Positions 1 through 10,023 of a stretch of DNA of 64,000 nucleotides are shown piece by piece (positions within the stretch are counted from its first letter, which is position 1; every line of letters begins with the position of its first letter). A program made the translations under genes and the position numbers. The notes below the pieces were generated by a model. That model was not told the origin of the DNA. It saw nothing but the letters and a program-made list of their open reading frames with translations, and did not search any database. Source of the stretch: Heterocephalus glaber (taxonomy: Eukaryota > Chordata > Mammalia > Rodentia > Bathyergidae); the NCBI RefSeq assembly GCF_000247695.1, contig NW_004624801.1:1526875-1590874 (forward strand). Direction: 5' to 3'.

Positions 1-389
1 ACACTGTGGCACCTCAGGGAGAAAAGACAAGCAATACCTATTTTATGTTGTTTGCATTTCTGACCTATGGAACATAATGGAATAAAGTGGTTATTTGATA
101 CCAGTGAATTTGGGGGTGTTCCCTGCACAGAACTAATAATCAGAACTGTGAGACATAGATTTGGGACTTTGCTACTTAAACTTGCTACATCACCAGTGGC
201 CTCAACATCTCCTGGAATCTGGACAATAGTGCAGCATCTCAAGCCTATGTCAGCCCTATGAAATCAGAATTTACTTTTCAACATGATACCTAGATGATGT
301 GAATGTACATTAAAATATGTTTCTCTGGCTGCTTTAATTTACTGTAGTAAAATACGCTTATGAGGAAATGCAAAAATCTTAAGTGATTA
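1..389. other. Anonymous non-coding sequence
   Basis: AT-rich sequence with no repeat family, exon or RNA gene that I recognise. A 64-codon open frame near the start looks like chance. Confidence 0.6.
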
Positions 390-1005
390 TATATGCGTGC
401 GTGCACCTGTACAACCACCAGCAGGGGTAGAATGTTTCCAATCTAACCAGACAATTCCCACATGCTCCTGATACAAAATCTTCTCCCTCACCCCTTTCCC
501 TGACATAACAGTTCATCCATGATTGGATATTTGGCGTTTTTTAGTTTGGGTCTATCACGAATGAAGTATTTTTACATGCATGTGAACATGAGTGTTCTTT
601 TCTTTTAGACAAGAAACACCTAAGAGTGGAACTGTTAGGTCATAGTAGGTGTGTGTTTAACTTTATTGGAAATTGCCAAAGTGTTTTCCAATGTGGCTGG
701 ACCATTCTACACTCCTACGAGTAAGAAGGAGAGTTCCAGTCACTCTACTTCTTCAACAATAGTCAGTATTGTCAGTTGTTTAAATTTAGCCTTCTGGTGG
801 GTGTGTAATAGAATCTCTTTGTGGTTTTAATTTGAATTTCCTTGATGACTAATGATGTAGAGCATTTTTATATGCTTATTGGCTATCAGGTTTCTTCTTT
901 TGAAAAGTGCCTACTCAGGTTTTTTCCCCCTATATTTTGACTTGTATAGCTTTTTATTGCATAGCAGAAGTTCATTATTATTCTTGATATGAGTCCTTCA
1001 CCAGA
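390..1005 (-). mobile_element. L1M (LINE-1) fragment, antisense
   Basis: The plus strand reads as the reverse complement of the ORF2 end and 3' region of an old mammalian L1. Landmarks are the run around 660-720 (gaaattgccaaagtg, then a gtggctggaccat block), the bracket around 770-850 (cagtattgtcagttg through ttgatgactaatgatg) and the closing gatatgagtccttcacc at about 985. The copy is diverged and carries stops, so it is a dead fragment. It is interrupted downstream by an LTR; a second L1M piece covering the same part of the consensus follows, so these are either two copies or a rearranged one. Confidence 0.75.
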
Positions 1006-1520
1006 CTATGTGGTGGTAGACAGCTCCTGAGATGATTTGCAAAGGTCCCCCCTTCCTTGAGTTCACTCCTTTGTGTAATCATTCCCCTTCCTTTGAGTGA
1101 GTGGGACCTGTAATTTCTTCTGATGAGGGGCAAAAGCGATGAGATATCGCTACCACTGTGTTTAGGTCACAAGATCACAGCCGCAGCTCGCTGTAGACGC
1201 TTTCCATTGCCTCCTTGGCTGGCAGATTTTATGAAACAGCTGCCTGCTAAAGAGGGTCACACTCGCGGAGCTACAGGTGACTGAGGCCATTCTTCCAACA
1301 TCTTCGGAGGAACTCATTGCTGCCCATACCCTGTGAGCTCAGAGACCCACCTCTCCTGTCTCAAGCTTCCAGATAATACCCCAGCTCTGACTGAAACCTT
1401 CACCACACTGCAGTGAGGTGTGCTAACACAGAAACGCTGCCACTCAGAAATTAGATCATAAATGTGTATTATTTTAAGAAGCAAATTTATTATGATTTCT
1501 TACATAGCAATACATTTACA
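1006..1520 (+). mobile_element. MaLR LTR, MLT1-like, sense
   Basis: The order of blocks follows an old mammalian MaLR LTR. There is a gtgggacctgtaatt block at about 1103, a 'gcaaaagcgatgagat' block near 1130, a ggctggcagatttta block near 1218, and a tail near 1455-1515 that resembles the usual end of these LTRs (aaatgtgtattattttaag, then acatagcaatac). It sits between two L1M pieces and probably inserted into older L1 DNA. The exact subfamily and the 5' edge are uncertain. Confidence 0.55.
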
Positions 1521-1608
1521 CGTGCAATGGAAATATTTTTCCTAAGTTACAAATTGTCATGCTGATGGGCATGTAGTAGTATCTCAGGGTGGTTTTAATT
1601 TGTATTTC
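1521..1608 (-). mobile_element. L1M fragment, antisense, left part
   Basis: Matches the same L1 ORF2-end region as the earlier fragment (gtcatgctgatgggcatg, then ggttttaatttgtatttcc). It is cut off by a CT-rich tract and SINE; what looks like the rest resumes at about 1885. Confidence 0.65.
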
Positions 1609-1633
1609 CTTAATCTATCTTTCTCTTTCTTTT

Positions 1634-1672
<39 letters not shown>

Positions 1673-1708
1673 CTCTCTCTCTTTCTTTCTTTTTTTCTTT
1701 CTTTCTTG
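1609..1708. repeat. (CTTT)n / CT-rich microsatellite
   Basis: Nearly uninterrupted CTTT units with a short CT block. It is the complement of the A-rich tail of the adjoining antisense SINE, so it probably grew from that tail. Confidence 0.9.
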
Positions 1709-1884
1709 TACATTACTGGGGCATTCACACTGAAGTATATCTCCAGCCTTTTCTATGTTTTTAATTTTGAGACAGGATCTTAATAAGTCATCAAGTTGAC
1801 TAGGCTAGGCTCAAACTGAAGTTCCTCCTGCCTCAGCCTCTAAGAATATGGAATTACAGGGGTGTACCAACATGCCTGGCTCCT
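1709..1884 (-). mobile_element. Composite B1-ID SINE, antisense
   Basis: Read on the minus strand it starts with a B1/7SL-like half (gccaggcatgttggtaca, then gaggctgaggcaggagg), followed by a degraded tRNA-like ID half (ggctggagatatacttcag) and the A-rich tail that forms the CTTT tract. It interrupts an L1M. 'taat' occurs at both edges, but the duplication is too short to be sure of. Confidence 0.8.
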
Positions 1885-2040
1885 AGTAATGCTTTAGAAA
1901 TATGCCGGGCTATTGGATATTTTCAGTGTGAAGTAGTCGTGCAAAGTTTTTGCTCACATTTTAATTGGATTTTTGTTTCTAATATTATTGAGCAATAGAC
2001 TTTTCTAATTAAATTTTGGTCTTAAACTTTAAAAATTCAT
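1885..2040 (-). mobile_element. L1M fragment, antisense, right part
   Basis: Probable continuation of the L1 after the SINE: the gctattggatattttc, gctcacattttaattgg and attattgagcaatagac blocks follow the L1 order. Strongly diverged. Confidence 0.55.
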
Positions 2041-2370
2041 ACTTAAAAATTCAAATTAGCCATGCTTTGTGTTGACATAACTGTTAGCTGTTGATTACAC
2101 TTAAGTGAATGTCTTTTTTGAGGAACCCAGTGCAAGTCACTAAATGTTGTCTAAAAGTGACATCTGCCTAAGACTTGTAATAGCTAACATTAATTGAGCT
2201 TAAAGGAATTGTTACCATTAAAGTCTGTGCTTAAAGACAAGAAAAAAATTCATATAATGACACTATTTCCTCCCAGAAAAATAGCTGGATTTTTTTCTTT
2301 TCTGAAGTTAGCTTTTGATAAAGCTGCAAAATAAAGTGTAAGAGGCTCTAAATGATCAAATGTTAGGTCA
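2041..2370. other. Anonymous non-coding sequence
   Basis: No gene or repeat that I can assign. Confidence 0.5.
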
Positions 2371-2531
2371 AGGTAGGGCATGGTAGCACACCTATAACCC
2401 TAGCACTCAGGAGGCTGAGGCAGGAGGACTGCTGCAAGTTGGAAGCCAACCTGAGCTACATAGTGAGTTCAAGGCCAACTTGATCTACAAAGTGAGACTG
2501 TTTCCAAAAATAGAAACAAAAACAAACAACA
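2371..2531 (+). mobile_element. B1 SINE (7SL-derived), sense
   Basis: A B1 monomer: gcatggtagcacacct, then a gcactcaggaggctgaggca block and a final A-rich tail with aaac units. The segment 2453-2500 contains the tandem internal duplication typical of rodent B1 (gagctacatagtgagttc, then gatctacaaagtgagact). This is one of the better taxonomic markers in the window. About 15-20% diverged by eye from the mouse B1 consensus I remember, so not recent. Confidence 0.88.
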
Positions 2532-3574
2532 GAGTGAGATTGTGGAAAACAGCTGAGAACACCATCAGGTAGGGAGCATCATCAGCTGGGACCACCAAGA
2601 GGTCCTCTTCAAAAGGAGACAGGAGGCTCAGCTCAGCCTGGGGAGGTTCTTGATGTATCATTCCAGAAAACCATTTCAGGATACATCAGTGAGAGCCACA
2701 GGCTGATTTACTGGGCAGAGTGTGAAGGTGAGAGAAAATGGGAAGGGGACTTCTGTTTGAGGATCTGAAGGAAGCACAGCTCTGACGGAAAAGATCAGAG
2801 TGACCGCTTAATAAAGGAATGAGACCACCTTTCAAAGACTTGCTGGGGTAGGCCAGGATCTGTGGATTGTTACTCAACTCTGTGTTTGGAAGGTGGCTCT
2901 GGCGAAGTCCAAATCTCTGCAGGCGTTGATTCAGTCTGCATGAGGTGACTCCTTCTGCTTGCAGCCATCTCAGTAGTGTGAGGCTCTGCTTCAATCCAAG
3001 GAGCACACCTTTAGAGCAACGAAAGGATCTCTTAGCTTGATGGGGGGATGAGATAGGTTATGTTAATACAGTGCCAAACCATGTTGCCTGTTTCTAGACA
3101 GATACTCCCCAAATGATGAATATGCCTGAATGCAGAGGCGAGGAAAGATCTGACTGGAGGTTTTAAGGTAATAAAGGTCACAGACATAAAATGAGGGTCA
3201 GGCTCGGTTCTACTTTTAATCACCCATTAGGCGTCTGTGGACCCAAGTAAAGAGTCACTGGTTTTTAGCACCACAAACTAAAGTAGCCAGTGGACTGCCT
3301 CAAAAGAAAAGACAAATCGTGCTTTTAATGAGTAACAGTTCAAGGGTCCAGGAGTGCCCCTCGTGGTGGTATCTGACTCTCTCAGGAAGACATGGTAATA
3401 CTTTAACTGAGGGATAGGCTGGCAGTTGGTGACCAGAGAGGCACTATAAAATGTTGACTGAGTTTGGGTTATATCCCAAAGAGACAGTGTCAGGACTTGG
3501 CTGTATGTAGGGTGAGAGAAAAAAGGGGAAGCATTAAGAATTACTCTTACATTTTTTGGCTTCTGTAACTGAGA
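2532..3574. other. Anonymous sequence, possibly including an old LTR
   Basis: No assigned gene. The stretch 2690-3010 has the style of an antisense retroviral LTR (ctgatttactgggcagagtg, later ggtggctctggcg), but I cannot match it to a family. Minus-strand open frames of 106 and 115 codons lie here; neither resembles a known protein. Confidence 0.4.
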
Positions 3575-3582
3575 GCCTAGAC

Positions 3583-3663
3583 CAATGATGGCGAACCATT
3601 TAAAGTTTTCAATGGTAACAAACAACCAGCTGTGGCCTGAGTGCTATGCATTCGCTGCCATTG
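3583..3663. mobile_element. 81-base hAT-like miniature transposon with 8-base target duplication
   Basis: The element starts CAATGATGGCGAA and ends TTCGCTGCCATTG, giving imperfect terminal inverted repeats. It is flanked by gcctagac (3575-3582) and gtctagac (3664-3671), an 8-base duplication with one mismatch. The duplication fits the NTCTAGAN target preference known for hAT/Charlie elements. The TGGCGAACC motif near the end recalls the OC1-like hAT group. It has no coding capacity and would have depended on a transposase from elsewhere. Confidence 0.65.
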
Positions 3664-3671
3664 GTCTAGAC

Positions 3672-3932
3672 TTTCTCTTGTGCAAACAACTGGTGGCTTT
3701 TCTTTAAAAGGTGAAACATTTTCCACAGTCCCCAATATTTCCTATTACTCCGGAGAGCAAAATCTAATGTCAGGTGTCATGTTCACACAACACTTAAACT
3801 ATCTCCCTTGTTTGCTTTGCCAGCCTAACTCCTAGTGACCTTTGATTTTACTACTCTAGATATAGAAAAAAGTGAAATACATTTAGAGTTATGATGGAAA
3901 TTCTCCAATCTCAGCAATGTTCAATGTTGAGC
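3672..3932. other. Anonymous non-coding sequence
   Basis: No gene or repeat assigned. Confidence 0.5.
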
Positions 3933-3944
3933 AAATCACATCTA

Positions 3945-4051
3945 TTTTTTTGGAATTCTTTTTATTTTTATTTGTTATTTTTTGCCACACTGGGGATGAA
4001 ACCTAGAACTTATTCATCAGGTCCTCTAGCACTGAGCTATACCTCAAAACC
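3945..4051 (-). mobile_element. ID-type tRNA-derived SINE, antisense
   Basis: The minus strand reads gaggtatagctcagtgctag (A box region), then a ttctaggtttcatcccc B-box region and an A-rich tail. Target duplications of about 12 bases flank it: aaatcacatcta at 3933-3944 and aaatttcatcta at 4052-4063, with two differences. No B1 half is present. Confidence 0.82.
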
Positions 4052-4063
4052 AAATTTCATCTA

Positions 4064-4719
4064 CTTCTAAGACTACTTCTAAGATTTCCTGCCTATTAGG
4101 TACCCAGTTTGGAAATAATCAAGTTAAATATACCAATATGAATTAATGTATATTTAGTCTATCTTTTATACATTTGAAAATTGTATATGATTTTAATGTT
4201 TTTTATTCCTATGGAGTGAAGAATCCTGACACTTCTTTCCTACAGTAAATTTCTTTTTTTTCTACTGTATCTTGTTCACAAATCTACCTTGGCCATCACC
4301 TGAAAGTCTAATAAATCTTGATTGATTCCTCTTGAGCCAACACACACTTTGCTCATACGTTTGGCTTGATCTTAATGTGTTTCTATCCCTCTATTGGGGC
4401 AGTCCTTAGCCTGTATTTCTGTGCCCCAAATTTCACATATGGCTTACACATCTCCCTGTGTTACTAAGTACTCCTATGACCATGAAAAATTGACTCTGTC
4501 CTCATTTCATTTACAATCATAAACATCTTTTGGTATTTTAAAGGCTGCCTATTTTTTCAAACAAAATGGTAACTCTTCAGAGGCAGATGCCACATTATAT
4601 TTATTATACACCCTCTCTCCCCCAAAGGTGGCTAAATTCTAAAATAGGGTCAAACTCTCAACATTTACTAAATTGAATTCAAAAATGAATTTACTACACT
4701 GTTGACTTGCGTTTGAAAT
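4064..4719. other. Anonymous sequence, possible L2 traces
   Basis: Parts of 4400-4640 have an L2-like flavour but are too degraded to call. No gene seen. Confidence 0.4.
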
Positions 4720-4932
4720 GCAAACTAAAGCATTGGACACAGGCATACCTGAGTTGAGACAGTGTCTCTTCCTCTAATTTTCTATCAGACCAAAGTCCAT
4801 ATGGCTTTCTGAGCCCTGGTTTCTGGCAAGGATAAGCATCTGTCAGGGAGGGTTGTTTTGGCTATTAACTTGAGTAAAGTGTCTAATATTGTTTTTGGCT
4901 CAGATAAGTACAGTGCTTAATAAATATCAGGT
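4720..4932 (+). mobile_element. MIR SINE, sense
   Basis: Follows the MIR order: an 'acctgagtt' block, a ctttctgagccctggtttc block corresponding to the conserved 'gcctcagtttcc' core, and a terminal cagtgcttaataaatatc matching the MIR 3' end. Ancient and diverged. Confidence 0.65.
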
Positions 4933-5265
4933 CCTTTTCTTTTTCAACAGTTTTGTTGAGATAAAATTTATTTTTAGTAAAGGTGCAATATTATTCACCA
5001 TTCATAACAATTTAATTTTAGTACATTTTCATTATCTTGTCTTCCCCTATCTAGCCATCAAAAGAAAGGGAAATATTTTCTCCTTGGCTTTACCTGTTAA
5101 TTCTTGTTCCCATCCCCAGGTTCTTCACAAATCTACTTTTTGTCTCTATGGATTTGCTTATTCTGGACATTTTTTTAGAGGGAGTTAAATGTGGTGGCCC
5201 TTTGCACCTGCCTTTTATTCATTTACCGTAAAGTGTTTGAGGTCTACTCTTTTCATGGCATACAT
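4933..5265 (-). mobile_element. L1M fragment, antisense
   Basis: The run gttttgttgagataaaatt and the following 'attcaccattcataacaa' region match the antisense 3' part of old L1M/L1ME elements. It joins directly to the MIR end. Diverged and non-coding. Confidence 0.6.
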
Positions 5266-6404
5266 CAGGGAGATGAAGCGAAAACTTTATTTTATGTATA
5301 AAAAGAAGAAAAAAGGAAAAAATCAGCTTTCAAGGGCCTAGGGGGAAATTAAGCAACATTGTTGGATCCAGTTGGATGCATATTGAAATTGACATGTAGT
5401 CAGATGTCATCTATACAAAACAGCTTTTGTTTTTTTCTAGGAAGTGTCCTATGAATTTCAGACATATCCTGGAACACACAGTTGTGATGGATTATTTCAA
5501 AATATTGTACTGTCCAGTCACTAAATATCATGAGAACAAAGTAACTGGAGAAACCGGTTTTGGTGAATTAAAATGTACCGTGAATGGCATTCCTGTGGGC
5601 AACCTTAATTTGAACTTGACTTGGATGATGATAAGATTCTGTTCAATTCTGACTGAAGTAATGTGGATTTCTTTAATAACTGAAATAGCAACAAATCATT
5701 TTTAAATATAGGTATTTTTTCTTATAAGAACTTCATATGTGAACTATATAACATTAAAGAAGGAATAGCTTCATTTTAATCCTTGAACCTGTCTGGGTAT
5801 GTTTTGTTTTTGACAAGATCTCTTAATTTAAAACCTAACTAGATATAACATTGAGATGACGTATTTAAGGGAATCATTCAGGTTTTAAATTTAAAATAGA
5901 AAAAAATCAAAGAGTTTTGCTGTTGGGTGCCATGTAATTCTTCAGAGAAAGAATTTCCCACATGGCAATGTGAAAGAGTTAACATGTTTCTGAAAGTTTA
6001 GGACTTTCAGTGAAGGAAAAATGTATGTAGTAGGAAAATTGGGCTCATTGTCTCTTCCAATATTTACAATTTTCTCAGAAATATGTGCCAGTGTAATGTT
6101 ATCATTTTAAAACTGCTACCATTGGCAGTGTGAATATCTATCATCTTTGAGATGTTTTGCAAATACTTTTCTCCTTGGCCAAGCCACAAATTCAATTTGT
6201 GCCCAGTTAGATCCTCATAAAATAGTGTCTTTGACAAATGATTGTTTTTTTCCTTTCCAACCCAGAGAAATCCCAGACTGGGCTATTTTCACTTTTGGTG
6301 GGAAATGTCCAATTTAGGCTGATGCACAATTGGGTGGCAAATATCCTGATGTTCTTTTCTTGTCATAGAGCTGAACTTTAGAGTTGTGAAAGCGACCTTA
6401 CCAT
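5266..6404. other. Anonymous non-coding sequence
   Basis: AT-rich with no repeat I can assign. A 92-codon open frame at 5427-5705 has no recognisable protein features. Confidence 0.5.
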
Positions 6405-6600
6405 TATAATAAAATAGCTAATGATAGTATGTTAACATCTCTCGGTATCTTCCAAGAATGTGATTTGAATTATCTCACTTATTTGTTATATCAACACTGA
6501 GTTAGATGGGGAAAGTGAGAATCAGGAAAGCAAAGTAATTCACCTGTAGTCAGTCAGTGGAAGCCTCACCCTTTATCACTTTGGATCACCTCTCATTAGT
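6405..6600 (-). mobile_element. MIR SINE, antisense
   Basis: Matches the reverse MIR order: tatctcacttatttg, then ttagatggggaaagtgag, gcaaagtaattcacctg and agtcagtcagtggaagcc, corresponding to the 'gaggaaactgaggc ... aagtaacttgcc ... cagctagtaagtgg' core. Confidence 0.7.
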
Positions 6601-7349
6601 ATAAAATAATAAGATATGCCCATTTTGAAATTTTCAAAATAATGCTAGATATCTTTTTTTAACCTTAAGCACAAAAATAAATGCCTATACTATCTGCGGT
6701 TTGTCCTGTGAAATCATGCAGATTTTTGTCAAGAAATGCAAATTATGTAGGGGATTAATTAAAAAGTGGTTAGCCACTGTATATTAATATAAGTATACCC
6801 TTGTATTTATCTAGATACATAAACTGATATATACAAAGAGAATCAGAAAGGTATCCTAGGCTACTTTTAATACCTTAGGTATTCCCTAAGAGGGGAAGCT
6901 ACAGAACGGAAAATGTTATAGAATACAAAATTTGAATAACTTTGAAAAGCAGCAGCCACTACTCGTTACCATGGTAATGGAGGCGAGTCTTGATTGGTGG
7001 ATGAACCAGCCAATGCACAAGATCAAAGGAGTGGAATTCGAAAGGATAGGTGGGCTGTAACTATCCTGGTGACACTAAACTGCTTTTAAAACTTTATCTC
7101 TATCCACAATTCATAGTGAAATACTATCTTAACCTTTTGGTTGATCATTAATATACCAAAAATCTGTTAGGCCATTTTGGGGGACATCTGGAGGAGTTAC
7201 CACCATCTCAGTACCCAGCACCCTACCTTCATCCAGGCATCTTCATCCTCACTCCACCTCATAAGAGCTACTATCTCTTCTTAATAAGGAAATGGCAACT
7301 CAGTGGTCCAAGAACATATTGTGAAAGAATTGCTATTCTTAGTCTAGAA
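6601..7349. other. Anonymous sequence with a candidate regulatory cluster
   Basis: No gene or repeat assigned. It contains the RFX/NF-Y-like cluster listed separately. Confidence 0.5.
6965..7014. promoter_or_regulatory. Candidate RFX X-box plus two CCAAT (NF-Y) motifs
   Basis: GTTACCATGGTAA at 6965-6977 is a near-perfect inverted-repeat X-box of the type bound by RFX factors. ATTGG (reverse CCAAT) lies at 6993-6997 within tgattggtgg, and CCAAT at 7010-7014 on the plus strand. An X-box followed within about 20 bases by an inverted CCAAT box resembles the X-Y module of RFX/NF-Y promoters and enhancers. No TATA box, CpG island or exon is evident nearby, so a distal enhancer or a chance match are both possible. 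Confidence 0.35.
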
Positions 7350-7570
7350 CAGAGGTAAATAAACCATTTCCTCCGTGGGCCAGATGAAGAATATCTTCAG
7401 TTATGTGGGCTACATCATCCGTCATAATCACTCAATTCTGCTGTTGTAGAGCAAAAACAGACATCCTCAAAATGTCCACAGGTAAGCATGATGGTGTTCT
7501 AATAACGCTTCATACATAAGCACAGCAGTGTACTCAATTTGGCCTATGGCCAGATGGCTTGCCACCTTTG
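7350..7570. mobile_element. hAT-Charlie-type non-autonomous transposon fragment
   Basis: Starts cagaggtaaataaacc and ends cttgccacctttg, degraded terminal repeats of the mammalian element whose consensus begins 'caggggtcggcaaac'. Inside, gtgggccagatgaag, the 'ctcaattctgctgttgtag' block and tactcaatttggcctatgg follow that element's order. Flanking 8-mers (gtctagaa and gctttgga) share only half their bases. Confidence 0.7.
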
Positions 7571-8854
7571 GCTTTGGAATGACGTACCTCATGATTCTCA
7601 GTGAGATCTTTGCATCCCCTTCATAGCCATCCACATAGCGGCACAGAGTGTATATATCCCATGAACAAGGTCCCCATGGTAGCCACAGAGCCCTGGCCAC
7701 TCCTCACTCATGTTAAGGTAATGCATGCATGAATTGCTTTGCCCCATCCTGCTAGGCAGTCAGATATTATGCCTATTTTTAACATTCTCCTTGAATACAT
7801 TTTTTAAATTATCTGGAAAAATGTTTCATCTCTAGTTAATAACTTCTGATTTCAAGAAAAACAATGAATGTTGTTTTTTCTCTAACAAAAACTGCATTGG
7901 GTCATTTTCAGGGGGACATTGTCTTCTTTATATGGAGCAGCCAGGCAGTGTCAAACTTTACACATAAATTTGTTTGTAAAATGACATGTCTGTGGCTACT
8001 TGGTTTATGTTTTTAATAGTTGGGTGTACTCTGGCACACAGTTTGGATTTTTAAAAATTAAAGGCTTGCATTTGGTAGTTTTAGAGGGTTTGTGTCATGG
8101 AAAGAGAGAATGAATGATTCAAATAGTAAACATACCCGTCTTCTCAATGGGCCCTTACTTGGCATAGCTTTTGAACACAGGCTTCATAAAGAGAATAATG
8201 ATAGTCTGAACTTCTTTATGCCTACGTGCTAGAAAGGTGGGCAGCACATATCCAAGGGCCAGCCCTACAGCTTTCAGTAAGTAGCAGAACTGTTCAGGGA
8301 GGAGCTCTTGGCAAAGCTCTGCTACTAAGCTTTTGGTGCAGCTCCTATTTCTAACCCTAAATCAAGCCACTACACTCAGTCTCTCACTTTAATAAGCACT
8401 AAATCCACATGCTGGGTTTCAAAAGAAAGAAAAAACCTACATTAACTGTTAAAACTTCCCTGAAACCCACTCATGGGAACAGTGCACATATGGTGTTGTA
8501 ATTTTTTTTAAGCAAGACATCTGTATTATTCAAGAAATAGCTAAAATCTGTTGGATTCCAGAAACTTTTATAAACTGAAGTCCAAAACAGATAAATTATT
8601 TTTATTAGATTCAGCAATCCTCAATTCATGAAGAAAATTCTAGGTGGACAACAACTTTTCAGAAGAGGAACTTCGGTAATGTGTGTGTTTATATCTTGAT
8701 TTCAAACAGCAAGTGCTAAGAAATTTAATTTCCAGTGCACATGTGATTGAGTACTGCTACATAAATCCTCCACATGGATAATGGGAAATGATGAGCCTAT
8801 CAGTTTCTCTGCTGTGACTTCTCTTGGCACATGTCACAGTGTTTGCACTTGTTA
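7571..8854. other. Anonymous non-coding sequence
   Basis: No gene or repeat that I can assign. Confidence 0.5.
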
Positions 8855-8960
8855 TTTGTGCACTAAATATCTTTGAGCACCTGCTACATGCCAGGCATTG
8901 TGCAAAGCAATTGGAATGCAACACTACACAAACCAGCAGATTACCAGCCTGCAGAGATTT
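8855..8960. mobile_element. MIR- or L2-like ancient repeat fragment
   Basis: 'ttgagcacctgctacatg' followed by ccaggcattgtgcaaagc matches the motif shared by antisense MIR and related mammalian repeats ('ctactatgtgccaggcact'). Too short to name the family. Confidence 0.5.
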
Positions 8961-9314
8961 TAAATTTCAAAGCAAATATTAAAAATGGCAGATAATTCAT
9001 TGACTACCATCAAGTCTGGGAAAATTTACTTAAGAATTTGGTTTTCACCTGGAGGCTCAACAGCCCATGAGTGTTGATCAAGCTAATGATTAGTTGCAAG
9101 GGTTCCAGGCAAAAAGAACAATATGGAGGCCGGGAAGGAAACAAATAAGACATGTTTATGGGAAGCAAAGCCTATCAGCAGGGCAGAAACACAATGAAAG
9201 AAACAGAAGCAAAGACTAGCTGTGGGAGAGGTGAACAATTACTACAGGGGTTTGGTAACACAGTAGGGAATGAAGCTTTCATCTTCACAATCCCTTTCTG
9301 CCTTCACTTGCCAT
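8961..9314. other. Anonymous non-coding sequence
   Basis: No gene or repeat assigned. Confidence 0.45.
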
Positions 9315-9363
9315 GGTTTGAGCGATGGTGTCCACTCCAAAATTCATAGTGAAAATTAGCACC
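9315..9363 (+). mobile_element. MLT1-type LTR, 5' piece
   Basis: 'ggtttgagcgatggtgtcc' and 'ctccaaaattcatagtgaaa' match the start of MLT1/MST LTRs ('tgtcccccaaaattcatatgttgaaa'). It is cut at 9363 by a second LTR and resumes at about 9745. Confidence 0.68.
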
Positions 9364-9744
9364 TGTGTCATGGAATTTTTATTGTCTACTTGACTGGATT
9401 AAGAGGCTCTGGGAAAGGCGACTGGACCTTGAGGCCACGATGCTGATCAGTGGGTTAATTCACTGAGGGTCCTTTGGAAGTGGGGCCCAGCTGGAGAGGG
9501 GTCACTGGGGTGTGTGTTGGAGCGTATATCTCTTGCTCAAACTCTTCCCCTGGGCTCTGCTTCCAGGCAGCCATGTAGTGAGGAGCTTTGCTCCACCATG
9601 CCATTCTGCTATAATGTTCCTGGCCTGTAGTCAGCTGATCATGGAGTGAAACCCTTGAAACTGTGAGCCAAAATACAACTCTCTTCCTTTTAAGTTGTCT
9701 GCATCATATGTTTTGTAGCAGCACAGAGAAAGCTGACCAATACG
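9364..9744 (+). mobile_element. MaLR LTR nested inside an MLT1 LTR, sense
   Basis: Begins TGTGTCATGGAATTTTTATT and contains gtctacttgactgg, the 'ggcagccatgtagtgagg' region, a ctgtgagccaaaatacaa block and a terminal gagaaagctgaccaatac, the usual architecture of ERVL-MaLR LTRs. The expected terminal CA is mutated. It splits the MLT1 LTR and is therefore younger. Candidate 5-base target copies are gcacc (9359-9363) and gatcc (9744-9748), an imperfect match. Confidence 0.75.
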
Positions 9745-10023
9745 ATCCCTGTGCAACGGTCTTAAGAGTGTGACCTTCAGGACATGACTGGGTGTTGGGA
9801 GTATTGGGAATAGGATTGAAAGAGTGTTCACACACTATGATGTCTTCTTGTTCTCTCCCTGATTGTTACGTGAGGACTCAGCACACTGCCCCGAGCAGAC
9901 ACCAAGTGCTAGCACCCTGATTATGGATTTACTTCCCAGTCTCCAGAACTATGGGAAATACATTTTTATTGTTTATGAATTACTCAGTCTGTGGTATTTT
10001 GTTATAGCAGCACAAATAGACCA
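9745..10023 (+). mobile_element. MLT1-type LTR, 3' piece
   Basis: Resumes the LTR at gcaacggtcttaagagtgtg and ends with the hallmark MLT1 tail: cccagtctccagaactatg, 'gaattactcagtctgtgg', tattttgttatagcagcac. This is the clearest MLT1 3' end in the window. Confidence 0.82.

Noticed and set aside
3278..3625. 115-codon minus-strand frame
   Set aside because: Overlaps the hAT miniature element and has no recognisable protein features.
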